Positions 45,675 through 54,404 are shown, counted from the first letter of the stretch. The stretch: 64,000 nucleotides of DNA from Algoriphagus formosus (GCF_002807035.1 NZ_NIUC01000002.1:1455267-1519266), one strand, 5' to 3'. A program made the numbers and translations. The notes: generated by a model not told the origin, from the sequence alone.

Positions 45675-48200
45675 TTACTTAGGCTCGAAAATCATATCGA
45701 TGCGGGCATCCAAATCCTCTAAGTGTAACTTCGACATGCGGTCGGAAGTTCTCGGAATGGCTCCTTTTATTTGTCTTTGGAGGGTTTTCAGCTCTCCTCT
45801 TACCATTGGTCTGATGTCAGACTGAGATGCATTGATCTGAGGTCCAAGGAATCTACGGAACTGGGCAGGTACTTCTACCTCACCAGTCATAAGAAGCTCC
45901 AATCGCTCAATGTGTGCACGCTGCAGTGCTCTTCTGTGCACATCGATGCTAGAGCCTCTGCTTAATTCTGTCCAAATCCCTTTGCGGAGATCATCGAATA
46001 GCTCAGTCATTCTGTAAGCCTCGCTTCCGTTAAGTGCTTCATTTTCGATCACTCTACCCAAGCGTCCCCACTCAAGGATTCCATTGAGTGTATTTACTTG
46101 TAGGCTACGGATTCGCTCTAGAGCACCGAAATCTCCTGTACGGGCAATGATTTCTTCTTCCATCAACCAACTTGGAGTCTGGAAGAGGTTTTCATTCAAG
46201 AAAGCTACAGCTGATTGCTGCATTTCTTTAGAATTGTGTGTGTAGACTGGCTCTTCCTGACCTGAAGCGCGATAGACTTCCATCACACCACCTACGTGAG
46301 TTCGGACATGTCCCATGTATCGGTTGAATTGACCCAAAACCTGGCCATACATTTCCTCTAGATCGCTAAAGTCCTTGTAAGGCTTTTCTTCCTCACGTGT
46401 CCACTCCATCAGGTTTGGCATGATACGCTTTAGGTTTTCGATACCATACTCAGATGCAAGCATGGAGTTGTCACCCAAATCTTCGCTCTGAGTGGTAGGA
46501 TCGTAGCTATTACCTTGACGACCATATCGGTAAACAGGATCTCCCTGCTTTTCCATGATCCACTTGTCGAGTGTTGCTTGCTCTTCTTCTGGAGTGCTAG
46601 CCTCAGGAATTGGCTTGTAGCCCCACATGATCGCATATTTATCGTAAGGTCCCACATCCGGCATCAAAGAAACACCCTCGTCTTCCGGCTGTGCTACATA
46701 GTTGAATCGTGCATAATCCATGATAGATGGAGCTGTACCCATTGTTTTGGTGAATTCCGGATCACGAAGTTTCTCGACCGGATAAGCATTGGAGGATGCG
46801 AAGTTGTGTGGAAGACCTAGTGTATGTCCCACTTCGTGAGCAGATACAAATCGAATCAATCGTCCCATCACTTCATCCTTAAACTTCACGCTACGAGCTT
46901 CAGGATTTACAGCTGCTGTTTGAATGAAGAACCAGTTTCTCAATAGGTTCATCACATTGTGATACCAGCCGATATCAGATTCGATGATTTCACCTGATCT
47001 TGGGTCGGATACGTGTGGCCCATATGCATTTTGAATATCAGAAGCGAAATAACGGATCACAGAATAACGTGCATCTTCCGGACTCCAGCTTGGATCTTCT
47101 TCCGGGCTAGGAGCTTCTTTGGCGATGATAGCATTTTTGAAACCTGCAGCTTCAAAAGCCTTCTGCCAGTCCTCAACACCTTGCTTTAAATAAGGCACCC
47201 ACTTTTTAGGAGTAGCTGGATCGATGTAATAGACGATCGGTTTAACTGGCTCAACCAATTCACCTCTCTTGAACTTCTCCATATCTTCCGGCTTGACTTC
47301 CAGTCTCCAGCGATCCAGGAATCTTCTGGATTCAGCTTTTTGTGCGTCAGCACCATAGTCTACATAGGATCGGCTAAACCAGCCAACTCGTCTGTCCGAC
47401 AATCGCTGCATCATTGGCTCCTTTGGAAGAAGGACCATAGAAGAGTTCATCTCCAAAGTAATCAATCCCGTAGAGCTGTTTGATGGAGGATTTTGCGCTG
47501 TGTAAGTCATTACATAGCGGGCCTCAATATTGATTGGGTAGGTGTGAATGTGCTTAATGTATGATCGATCACTATCCAATCGCTGTACTCTGTACTGTGT
47601 ACGTCTGTTGCGCGGTAAGCCTAGAGCCTGTACATCCTTTGCAAAAAGATCCGTTGCTTCGATGACGATTCCGGTAGAATCAGTTGCGTTGGACTTGACG
47701 TCAAATTTTTGAAGGATGGGCTCTAAATTGGAGTTTTTCACCGCCTGAGCGATTGGAAGAGAATCAGCTGCAAAATTGTCAACCGAAACTACTTTCAGGA
47801 GAATCATATCTCCTTCTTTCTCCCATCGTAGCATCATGGTATTGGTACGCTCGCCACCATAACCTAGTCCGTCTGCGGTTTTAGCGATGGTAGTGACCAT
47901 GAGCATGTCTCTGCCAAGCAAAGAGTCTTGAAGCTCATAGAAGTATTTATCATCTATTTGATGGACTTTGAAAAGCCCTTCCATAGTTTTTGCCTCCTTG
48001 GTGATGACATCCTTGTAGGGTTTAGGTCCCTTTTTGTTGCCATTGCCGTTGGAAGGCTTAGCTGCGGGGGCTGCGGGAGTATTTTTGGCATCTTTTTTCT
48101 TTTTCCGCTGCGCAAAGCTGTCCTCGGAATAGAACATAACACCAAGAATTCCCACTAGAAACATTAATCTCCTGAGAAATTTGGGTAGTGTGTTTTTCAT
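45675..48200 (-). CDS. Large zinc-dependent metalloprotease (DUF5117/DUF5118 type)
   Basis: 841 residues from the ATG complementary to 48198-48200 (an upstream ATG at 48221 adds seven). The signal peptide is long (LRRLMFLVGILGVMFYSEDSFAQ), followed by a basic low-complexity linker. N-terminal DUF5118/DUF5117-like beta region, then the metzincin motif HEVGHTLGLPH at 455-465 and a Met-turn-like PSIMDYARF. The rest is the helical C-terminal part of this Bacteroidota family. It is an exported zinc endopeptidase; the substrate is unknown. Own promoter and terminator. Confidence 0.9.
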   Translation of the reverse strand: MKNTLPKFLRRLMFLVGILGVMFYSEDSFAQRKKKKDAKNTPAAPAAKPSNGNGNKKGPKPYKDVITKEAKTMEGLFKVHQIDDKYFYELQDSLLGRDMLMVTTIAKTADGLGYGGERTNTMMLRWEKEGDMILLKVVSVDNFAADSLPIAQAVKNSNLEPILQKFDVKSNATDSTGIVIEATDLFAKDVQALGLPRNRRTQYRVQRLDSDRSYIKHIHTYPINIEARYVMTYTAQNPPSNSSTGLITLEMNSSMVLLPKEPMMQRLSDRRVGWFSRSYVDYGADAQKAESRRFLDRWRLEVKPEDMEKFKRGELVEPVKPIVYYIDPATPKKWVPYLKQGVEDWQKAFEAAGFKNAIIAKEAPSPEEDPSWSPEDARYSVIRYFASDIQNAYGPHVSDPRSGEIIESDIGWYHNVMNLLRNWFFIQTAAVNPEARSVKFKDEVMGRLIRFVSAHEVGHTLGLPHNFASSNAYPVEKLRDPEFTKTMGTAPSIMDYARFNYVAQPEDEGVSLMPDVGPYDKYAIMWGYKPIPEASTPEEEQATLDKWIMEKQGDPVYRYGRQGNSYDPTTQSEDLGDNSMLASEYGIENLKRIMPNLMEWTREEEKPYKDFSDLEEMYGQVLGQFNRYMGHVRTHVGGVMEVYRASGQEEPVYTHNSKEMQQSAVAFLNENLFQTPSWLMEEEIIARTGDFGALERIRSLQVNTLNGILEWGRLGRVIENEALNGSEAYRMTELFDDLRKGIWTELSRGSSIDVHRRALQRAHIERLELLMTGEVEVPAQFRRFLGPQINASQSDIRPMVRGELKTLQRQIKGAIPRTSDRMSKLHLEDLDARIDMIFEPK

Positions 48201-48234
48201 AAACCTTATTTTTATTTTCATTTAAAGTAACTTT

Positions 48235-48242
48235 CAAAATTA
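48235..48242 (-). promoter_or_regulatory. Predicted -7 box of the metalloprotease promoter
   Basis: On the minus strand TAATTTTG matches TAnnTTTG, 35 bp before the start at 48200. No certain -33 box. Confidence 0.4.
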
Positions 48243-48308
48243 AGCTTGTGCACCCATCCGAACTTATTATTTGATGGGCGGTTAATAATTAAAATTAAAG
48301 GCAGAACC

Positions 48309-49424
48309 TTGGGAATTAGGAAAAATATTGGAATTGTAGGGGGAGGGCTTGCCGGCTTGGTTTCTGCATATCTACTGGCCAAAAACGGACATTCGGTCCA
48401 GCTTTTTGAGAAAAAAAACTATCCGTTTCATCGTGTTTGCGGTGAATACCTATCCAATGAAGTGGTCGATTTCCTCAAGCGTGAAAGTCTATTTCCAGAA
48501 TCCTTGCATATTCCACAAATCGATACTTTTGAGTTTTCGGATACTTATGGGCAGAATGTCTTGGCTGATTTGGATCTAGGAGGAATTGGTATCAGTCGCT
48601 TTGTCCTAGATGATTTTTTATTTCAAAAAGCAAAGGCCGCCGGGGCAACTATTCATACGGGTATTCAGGTTCAAGAAGTGACTTTTATTGATGAAGGAAG
48701 CTTATTTGAAGTTACTTTGGCTGATGGGAAGACTTTTTCTTTTGATTATGTCATTGGTGCTTTTGGAAAGCGGTCTCGGATTGATTCAGAAATGGGGCGG
48801 GCTTTTACGCAAAAGCGTTCTCCCTTTATTGGTGTCAAATACCATATCCGGATCGATCGGCCAAGAAATGTGGTGGCTTTGCACAATTTCAAGCGGGGCT
48901 ATTGCGGTATCAATGCAGTAGAAGGTGATCGCTTTAATCTTTGCTACTTGGGTAGAAGAGAGGATTTACGGAAATATGGTTCTATCCCTGATATGGAGCG
49001 GGAAATTTTATGGAAAAACCCCCATTTGAATCGGATTTTTCAGGAAGCTGAGTTTCTTTTTGACAAACCTGAAGTCATCAACGAGATTTCTTTCGAGAAG
49101 AAATCGCCAGTGGAGCAGCATATCCTGATGACAGGAGATTCTGCTGGCCTCATCACCCCGCTCAATGGAAATGGAATGGCGATGGCTATTCATGCTGCTT
49201 ATTTGGTGGCTGAGACTCTAGACCAATTTGACAACCGGGAAGAAATCGAATCAAATTACCGAAAATTATGGAAGGAGCATTTTGAAAATCGCCTCACTCT
49301 AGGAAGGTGGCTTCAGCGACTTTTTGGATCGAATATGACTTCATCTTTCGCCCGAAAGCTTTTGGCTGACTATCCCTATTTCTCCAGAAAAATAATTCAA
49401 AATACTCACGGAGAGCCTTTTTAA
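48309..49424 (+). CDS. FAD-dependent oxidoreductase of the geranylgeranyl-reductase / hydroxylase type
   Basis: About 371 residues if translation begins at TTG 48309; the frame is open to 48246 but residues before IRKNIGIVGGGLAG do not look coding. FAD-binding GGGLAGLVSAYLLAKNG, FHRVCGEYLSNEV (typical of the geranylgeranyl reductase/hydroxylase group) and the second FAD motif MTGDSAGLITPLNGNGMA are intact. It resembles flavoproteins paired with type III PKS, such as SrsC of Streptomyces griseus, which hydroxylates alkylresorcinols to quinols; that role here is inference. Its 3' end interlocks with the UbiA gene. Confidence 0.85.
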   Translation: MGIRKNIGIVGGGLAGLVSAYLLAKNGHSVQLFEKKNYPFHRVCGEYLSNEVVDFLKRESLFPESLHIPQIDTFEFSDTYGQNVLADLDLGGIGISRFVLDDFLFQKAKAAGATIHTGIQVQEVTFIDEGSLFEVTLADGKTFSFDYVIGAFGKRSRIDSEMGRAFTQKRSPFIGVKYHIRIDRPRNVVALHNFKRGYCGINAVEGDRFNLCYLGRREDLRKYGSIPDMEREILWKNPHLNRIFQEAEFLFDKPEVINEISFEKKSPVEQHILMTGDSAGLITPLNGNGMAMAIHAAYLVAETLDQFDNREEIESNYRKLWKEHFENRLTLGRWLQRLFGSNMTSSFARKLLADYPYFSRKIIQNTHGEPF

Positions 49425-50317
49425 TACCCAAACACCTGCATCACTTGGGTGTATTCCAAGAAGAAATAGATGAAGAAAGCATTCAAAACGATCGCCGAAA
49501 TCCAATTCATTCCCATCGCCCAGGAGTAAGTAGCATAGCGATCAGGCTGTTTGCGGACAAAGGCAAACCAAATCAAGAAATACAGTACGATGGGTGCCAT
49601 GGCTCCCAAGAATACCCAAAGTATAGGCTCTAGACCCTTATCTAGAAAATACCAGCCAAATCCTGCTCCGGTAAGTGTGAAGAATAATGCTGAAAAGGAA
49701 AAGGTCCCGATTATTCCCAGTTTTCTACTTAAAGTCATATCCCCACGTCTTGCATCCTCGGAGTGCTGATAGACTTGTGTGAGGGGGTAATTCCCCCAAA
49801 GCATCAAAGAGGTAAGAAATCCCGGGATCACTACATGGGACTTAACTATCACATCCCATCCAAAATCACTCAGTCCCGCATAGGCCATGGCAAAGGTAAA
49901 ATAGCCCTGAAAAAGGCCGGCGATTAGCCAACTTAGCCAAGGGTATTTCTTTAGCCGGATGGAAGGATGTGAATAGGCCATGCTGACAAGTCCATAGACG
50001 AGAATCATACTTGCAAATTCCCAGTTGATCAGCCATCCTAAACCAATGGCCATCAGGAAAAAAACCATGGATAAGGCCCATAGGTCTTTGGTGACAGTGG
50101 GTGGTTTTTTCAAACCTCCAATGCTCTCAGTATCCTTGTCATAGTAGCTGTTGTATCCATTGGAAGAAGGGTAGAGAAAAAGATGTAAGGCTAAGAAAAC
50201 ATACAATAACCTACTTTCATTGAGATTTGGTGTAAGTCCCAAAGCAAACAGAAATACCGGCATCAAAAAGAGTGAAAAAGGGATGCGGAGGTGAAGAATA
50301 CTGGATCGGGTAATCAT
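49421..50317 (-). CDS. UbiA-family membrane prenyltransferase
   Basis: 298 residues, eight or nine membrane helices. The first prenyl-diphosphate/Mg site is NSYYDKDTE (about 56-64), a form of NDxxDxxxD. The second is SEDARRGDMTLSRKLG, fitting DxxxD. UbiA enzymes attach isoprenoid chains to aromatic acceptors in the inner membrane. MenA is an alternative, but the close context with a type III PKS, a methyltransferase and a flavoprotein suggests a dedicated aromatic substrate. It is divergent from the PKS gene with 79 bp between and convergent with the flavoprotein gene. Confidence 0.88.
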   Translation of the reverse strand: MITRSSILHLRIPFSLFLMPVFLFALGLTPNLNESRLLYVFLALHLFLYPSSNGYNSYYDKDTESIGGLKKPPTVTKDLWALSMVFFLMAIGLGWLINWEFASMILVYGLVSMAYSHPSIRLKKYPWLSWLIAGLFQGYFTFAMAYAGLSDFGWDVIVKSHVVIPGFLTSLMLWGNYPLTQVYQHSEDARRGDMTLSRKLGIIGTFSFSALFFTLTGAGFGWYFLDKGLEPILWVFLGAMAPIVLYFLIWFAFVRKQPDRYATYSWAMGMNWISAIVLNAFFIYFFLEYTQVMQVFGY

Positions 50318-50337
50318 AGAATGAATAACCTTTGCGT

Positions 50338-50345
50338 TAAATTTA
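50338..50345. promoter_or_regulatory. Palindromic TAAATTTA between ubiA-like and PKS genes
   Basis: The 8-mer is one base off TAnnTTTG when read on either strand and lies in the 79-bp divergent gap. It could serve as -7 element for both directions, but this is a weak inference. Confidence 0.25.
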
Positions 50346-50396
50346 GGTTTCCTAAGAAGTGCTTCTAATGTAAAGATTATCCGCTAACTTACCTGC

Positions 50397-51473
50397 ATGC
50401 CTTTTATCAATCGTATCGGTCGGGCCAATCCCGGCAGTCCTGTTGCCCAAGAATCCATCGCCAAATTCATGAAAATTGCTCATGGATTGGATGCTTTGGA
50501 AGGGAGGAAACTTGATTTTTTATATCGAAAGTCAGGTATTCAAAGTCGCTACAGTGTGCTGGAAGATTTTGAGCAGGACTCGGTGGAGGATTTCTCTTTT
50601 TTTCCAAAAAATGAAACCCTAGAACCCTTTCCAGGTACAAAAGCCCGGATGGATGTTTTCGCCAAAGAGGCACCGAAGATTTCGCTGGAAGCTGTCCAAA
50701 ACTGTCTAAAAGATTCTGAGGTTCAGCCTAGTGAAATCACGCATATGATCTTGGTGTCTTGCACAGGCATGCTTGCTCCCGGGGTCGAGATGCAATTGAT
50801 GGAAGCGCTGGGGATGAATCCGGCCACAGAACGCTATTGCATTCATTTTATGGGTTGCTATGCAGCCTTTTCAGGAATCAAATTAGCCGATAAAATCCTT
50901 CGCGCCGAGCCGGATGCCAAGGTGCTTTTAGTAGCAGTAGAACTTTGTACTCTGCATTTTCAGAAAGCGTACACAGAAGATAATTTATTGGCTAATTCTC
51001 TGTTTGGAGATGGAGCGGCTGCGGCCTTGCTTTCCAATCAGGCGGAAGGCTTTGAAATCAAAGACTATTCTTGCGCCATCCTTTCACAGGGAGCCAAGGA
51101 TATGGCTTGGAGTATCGGCGATTTTGGATTTGAAATGTCACTCAGCAAATATGTCCCCGGGATTTTGAATGAAGGAGTGGAGCAATTGAAGGCTGAATTT
51201 GAAAACCGGTTCAAGCTTTCAAAGATTCGAAATTTTGCCGTACATCCTGGTGGAAAGCAAATTTTGGAAAAGGTCCAAGAGGCCTTTGGCTTTGATCCTA
51301 AGTGTAACCAACATGCCATGGGCATTCTTCGGCAGTTTGGCAATATGTCTTCCGTTACTATTTTATTTGTGCTGCATGCTATGCTTTCGGATCAGTCACT
51401 TTCAGGAGACATACTGAGTATGGGTTTTGGTCCGGGACTGACACTAGAGACACTTTTGCTTGCTAAATCATGA
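50397..51473 (+). CDS. Type III polyketide synthase (chalcone/alkylresorcinol synthase family)
   Basis: 358 residues. The Cys-His-Asn triad is clear: Cys154 (FMGCYAAFSG), His283 (FAVHPGGKQIL) and Asn316 (QFGNMSSVTILF). GFGPGLTLE is the C-terminal family loop. The enzyme condenses an acyl starter with malonyl-CoA units and cyclises the product to a resorcinol, pyrone or phloroglucinol. Chain length and cyclisation cannot be read by eye. ATG 50397 fits the family start. The methyltransferase gene overlaps its stop by 4 bp, so both are cotranscribed. Confidence 0.93.
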   Translation: MPFINRIGRANPGSPVAQESIAKFMKIAHGLDALEGRKLDFLYRKSGIQSRYSVLEDFEQDSVEDFSFFPKNETLEPFPGTKARMDVFAKEAPKISLEAVQNCLKDSEVQPSEITHMILVSCTGMLAPGVEMQLMEALGMNPATERYCIHFMGCYAAFSGIKLADKILRAEPDAKVLLVAVELCTLHFQKAYTEDNLLANSLFGDGAAAALLSNQAEGFEIKDYSCAILSQGAKDMAWSIGDFGFEMSLSKYVPGILNEGVEQLKAEFENRFKLSKIRNFAVHPGGKQILEKVQEAFGFDPKCNQHAMGILRQFGNMSSVTILFVLHAMLSDQSLSGDILSMGFGPGLTLETLLLAKS

Positions 51474-52177
51474 TTGATTTCTCCCAAAGAAGTACGCAGA
51501 AAGAGTGGATGGATGATCTGGAATGTGAAGGTGAGGTTTTGGAGCAAACTTTAAAGGAACTCAAGACAATCAATCGCTGGCTAGGAGGGAATCATGTCAC
51601 TACCGATGGAATTCAAAAATTAATCAATGCGGCACCGCCAAAGGGCCGGTGGAAGGTAGTGGATATAGGCTGTGGAGGTGGAGATATGTTGCGTGTCATG
51701 GATGATTGGGCAGTCAAAAACAGTCAAAACATAGATTTTGAGGGAGTTGACGCCAATCCAAACATCATTGATCTCGCCAAAACTAGATTATCTGACAAAC
51801 CTTCTATAAATTTGTCGGTACAAAATGTCTTTGAAGAGGCATTTGTGGAAGAAAAGGCGGACATCATTACTTGCACCCTTTTCACCCATCATTTTACGGA
51901 TAGCGAATTAGTGGCCTTGCTTAGTACTTTGCTTCAAAAGGCCAATCTTGGGATCGTCATCAATGACCTGCACAGACATCCCCTAGCTTATCATAGCATT
52001 CGACTTTTGACCAAGGGATTCAGTAAATCCCCGATGGTTGTGAACGATGCGCCCCTTTCGGTGCTGAGAAGTTTTAGTCGCCAAGATTGGAATAATATTT
52101 TGGGTCAAGCGGGAATATCCGATTTTTCGCTCCGTTGGTTTTGGGCGTTTCGATGGCAAGTGGTGATTTCTGTTTGA
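51470..52177 (+). CDS. SAM-dependent methyltransferase of the PKS cluster
   Basis: 235 residues. Motif I VVDIGCGGGDMLRVM, motif II-like FEGVDANPNIIDLA and DIITCTLFTHHFTDSE are of the UbiE/COQ5-like group. The 4-bp overlap with the PKS gene (ATGA) implies translational coupling and a shared pathway. A likely task is O- or C-methylation of the polyketide, as SrsB does for alkylresorcinols; the position is inference. Confidence 0.87.
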   Translation: MIDFSQRSTQKEWMDDLECEGEVLEQTLKELKTINRWLGGNHVTTDGIQKLINAAPPKGRWKVVDIGCGGGDMLRVMDDWAVKNSQNIDFEGVDANPNIIDLAKTRLSDKPSINLSVQNVFEEAFVEEKADIITCTLFTHHFTDSELVALLSTLLQKANLGIVINDLHRHPLAYHSIRLLTKGFSKSPMVVNDAPLSVLRSFSRQDWNNILGQAGISDFSLRWFWAFRWQVVISV

Positions 52178-52210
52178 AATAGAATTTACTTTAACTTAAA
52201 ATCAAATAGT

Positions 52211-53038
52211 ATGGAAATTACACCAGAAATGGTCGATTCACTTATTGCACAAGGGATAGATCTTGTGTGGCTTATTATTCCCAAATTGATCTATGCGGCC
52301 TTATTTTACCTGGTAGGTCGATTTATAATTGGTAAGATTCTCAAGGGTTTCAATAGAGTGCTGGAAAAGCGTGACAAGAATCCCTCATTGAATAACTTCT
52401 TAAGTGGCGTGGTAAAAGCTGCGCTGTATGTTTCCCTTTTTATTGGAATTGCTACCGTCTTGGGAGTTCCCTTGACCTCTTTTGTGGCGATTTTAGGTGC
52501 TGCAGGTTTGGCCATCGGTCTGTCGCTGCAGGGATCCCTTTCCAATTTTGCTGGCGGAGTCTTGATCTTGGTATTTAAACCATTCAAGTCTGGAGATGTG
52601 ATCGTCGCCCAAGGACATACAGGGGTAGTCAAGCAAATCGGGATTATTTATACCCGAATGACCACTTTTGACAACAAAGAAATCATCATCCCCAATGGTG
52701 GGCTGGCAAATTCGGATGTAGTCAATATGAGCACGCAGGAAACCCGAAGAGCTGATTTGACAGTGGGAGTGGCTTATGGTACCAATATCAAGGTAGCAAG
52801 AGAGACTATCCTGGATATTTTCAAAAATGATAAGCGGGTACATCAGGATCCAGAGCCGGTAGTTTTCTTGAATAATTTTGGCGATAGTAGCCTAGACTTG
52901 GTGGTCAGAGCATGGACCGATGCCGGAGATCTTTGGCCAGTGTATTTCGATACCATGGAGGCTATCAATACTGCCTTTGAGGAGAAAGGAATTGAAATCC
53001 CTTTCCCACAACGAGTGGTGCATCAGGGTAAAGACTGA
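52211..53038 (+). CDS. Small-conductance mechanosensitive channel (MscS family)
   Basis: 275 residues: three helices (about 20-110), the pore-lining helix with LGAAGLAIGLSLQGSLSNFAGG and the beta domain with FKSGDVIVAQGHTGVVKQIG and EIIIPNGGLANSDVVN. This is the minimal MscS form that opens on membrane tension and releases osmolytes. It lies 33 bp after the methyltransferase on the same strand and may be read through, but a biosynthetic role is unlikely. Confidence 0.93.
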   Translation: MEITPEMVDSLIAQGIDLVWLIIPKLIYAALFYLVGRFIIGKILKGFNRVLEKRDKNPSLNNFLSGVVKAALYVSLFIGIATVLGVPLTSFVAILGAAGLAIGLSLQGSLSNFAGGVLILVFKPFKSGDVIVAQGHTGVVKQIGIIYTRMTTFDNKEIIIPNGGLANSDVVNMSTQETRRADLTVGVAYGTNIKVARETILDIFKNDKRVHQDPEPVVFLNNFGDSSLDLVVRAWTDAGDLWPVYFDTMEAINTAFEEKGIEIPFPQRVVHQGKD

Positions 53039-53054
53039 TGGCATTGGCATTTTC

Positions 53055-53087
53055 AAAAAAAAGGAGGCTTTCGGGTCTCCTTTTTTT
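53055..53087 (+). terminator. Rho-independent terminator after mscS
   Basis: AAAAAAAGGAG (53056-53066) pairs with CTCCTTTTTTT (53077-53087), 10-nt loop. Confidence 0.85.
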
Positions 53088-53179
53088 GGTTTAGTCTGAA
53101 TTTGATTTGGAAAATGTCAGATTGAAAAGATGATGGCTGGTAAGCTCTGGGAAAGCTGGAGTAAAGTCATAGGCTTTCA

Positions 53180-53204
53180 GGTTCGTGGAGACACGAACCG
53201 GGGC
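53180..53204. repeat. 25-bp dyad repeat, copy 1
   Basis: GGTTCGTG-GAGA-CACGAACC followed by GGGGC, an 8-bp perfect stem with a 4-nt loop. An identical 25-mer in the same orientation lies at 56436-56460. Confidence 0.75.
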
Positions 53205-53264
53205 AAAAAAATGCAAGCAAGTCGTAAAGCTTGTACCCCATCTGAGCTTAGAATAATCGTTTTA

Positions 53265-53615
53265 CTGGGCGGAGTCCCAGAACCTCTATGGGAGTAATTA
53301 CGCCCAAATATCCCATGGAATTTGTAATTCCATTTCCTAGAGTTCAACCTCCCGAAATCGCTATGCTCATCGGGACAGCCACTTTAAGGTTGCTTAAACC
53401 AAAATGAATTCTATATTATTTTCCTAGGTTTCACCTAGGGCTCCGCCACGATGGACAAGTTATTGAGAAGTTCAATCCTTACAGGATCTTTTTCCAATCA
53501 CTCAAAAGATCACCAGTGCTGACCCCAAAGGGGTCCAACCTTTAAATAACCACGGGTGAAACCCGTGGATTTGGTAATCATCATCTATTCAAAATCACCC
53601 GACCCTTACGGGGTC
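53265..53615. repeat. Palindrome cluster upstream of the Y1 transposase
   Basis: Seven short dyads: CTGGG/CCCAG (53265-53280), TCCCGA/TCGGGA (53350-53375), CCTAGG-TTTCA-CCTAGG (53423-53439), ATCCT-TAC-AGGAT (53475-53487), GACCCC/GGGGTC (53521-53535), CCACGGGT-GAA-ACCCGTGG (53550-53568) and GACCC/GGGTC (53601-53615). Several share a centre (GTGAAAC or its complement GTTTCAC) while the stem bases differ. The 655-bp gap (53039-53693) is otherwise gene-free. Confidence 0.7.
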
Positions 53616-53693
53616 GAACTTCTTTATTTGTTGCCTTTTTTCAATTCATTTCCGAAATTCAACTATTCTTTTTTCATTCAAAACTAATACGTT

Positions 53694-54140
53694 ATGGCCA
53701 CACATACTCAACTTTTATATCACTTTGTTTTTTCTACCAAGCACCGGGAACCCACTATAGTTCTTGACCATAAAAAGCGGCTTTTTGCCTATATCCACCA
53801 ACTATTAACCAATAAAAACTGCCATTTGTACCGGATCAATGGTATCGAGGATCACCTTCATATTTTGACACATGTTCACCCTACCATTTCAATTTCTTCT
53901 TTAATCAAAGACATCAAACTGGCAGCAGATGATTTTATCAAAAGGGAAGATATTTTTCCAAAATTCAAAGGCTGGCAAGATGGTTATGGAGCATTTTCAG
54001 AGTCCTATCTGGCCAAAGATCGATTAATCAATTATATCAAAAATCAGGAAGAGCACCATCAGAAAGTTTCATTTTTGGATGAATATAAGTCACTTTTGAA
54101 GGAACATGAAATAGAATTTGATGAAAAATACCTGCTTTGA
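53694..54140 (+). CDS. IS200/IS605-type Y1 transposase, REP-associated (RAYT-like)
   Basis: 148 residues, the usual size of TnpA. The HUH motif is His54-Leu-His56 (EDHLHIL) and the catalytic tyrosine is Tyr114 in LINYIKNQEEHH. Such enzymes cut and join single-stranded DNA at hairpins. No TnpB/IscB gene is present. The gene is flanked on both sides by palindromes rather than by one pair of IS ends, as in REP-associated tyrosine transposases, which are single-copy domesticated relatives. An ordinary IS200-like element is the alternative. The frame is complete. Confidence 0.88.
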   Translation: MATHTQLLYHFVFSTKHREPTIVLDHKKRLFAYIHQLLTNKNCHLYRINGIEDHLHILTHVHPTISISSLIKDIKLAADDFIKREDIFPKFKGWQDGYGAFSESYLAKDRLINYIKNQEEHHQKVSFLDEYKSLLKEHEIEFDEKYLL

Positions 54141-54143
54141 GTT

Positions 54144-54404
54144 CAACCCTTTCAGGGTTGCCAAAACCTAATTGCTACCATTCACTTTCCCTAGGTTTCA
54201 CCTAGGGCTATTCAAATGTTCGACGGCTTCACCGTCTTTTTGCCATCGCGATTTATGATGAAAAATTCGACCCTGAGAGGGGCCTGCCTATCGGCAAAGG
54301 CAGGTCAAACCTCTTAATACCTGTGTGCCTCAGGCGTAGCCATGGGTGAAATCCATTAATTCAAAGTGAAAAATAAGCGTATGCGTATCGACCCTGACAG
54401 GGTC
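54144..54404. repeat. Palindrome cluster downstream of the Y1 transposase
   Basis: CAACCCT/AGGGTTG (54144-54160), CCCTAGG-TTTCA-CCTAGGG (54189-54207), GACGG/CCGTC (54222-54236), a CCTGCCT/AGGCAGG dyad (54283-54304) set inside a broken GACCC element, and GACCCTGACAGGGTC (54390-54404). A degenerate GGGTGAAATCC copy is near 54344. The 325-bp gap to the sulP stop holds no gene. Confidence 0.7.

Noticed and set aside
48246..48308. Upstream extension of the flavoprotein gene
   Set aside because: Residues there have no family resemblance and the FAD motif begins shortly after the TTG at 48309.
53265..54404. CRISPR array suggested by many repeated motifs
   Set aside because: Motifs are short palindromes with irregular spacing and differing sequence; there is no constant repeat with uniform spacers and no cas gene.
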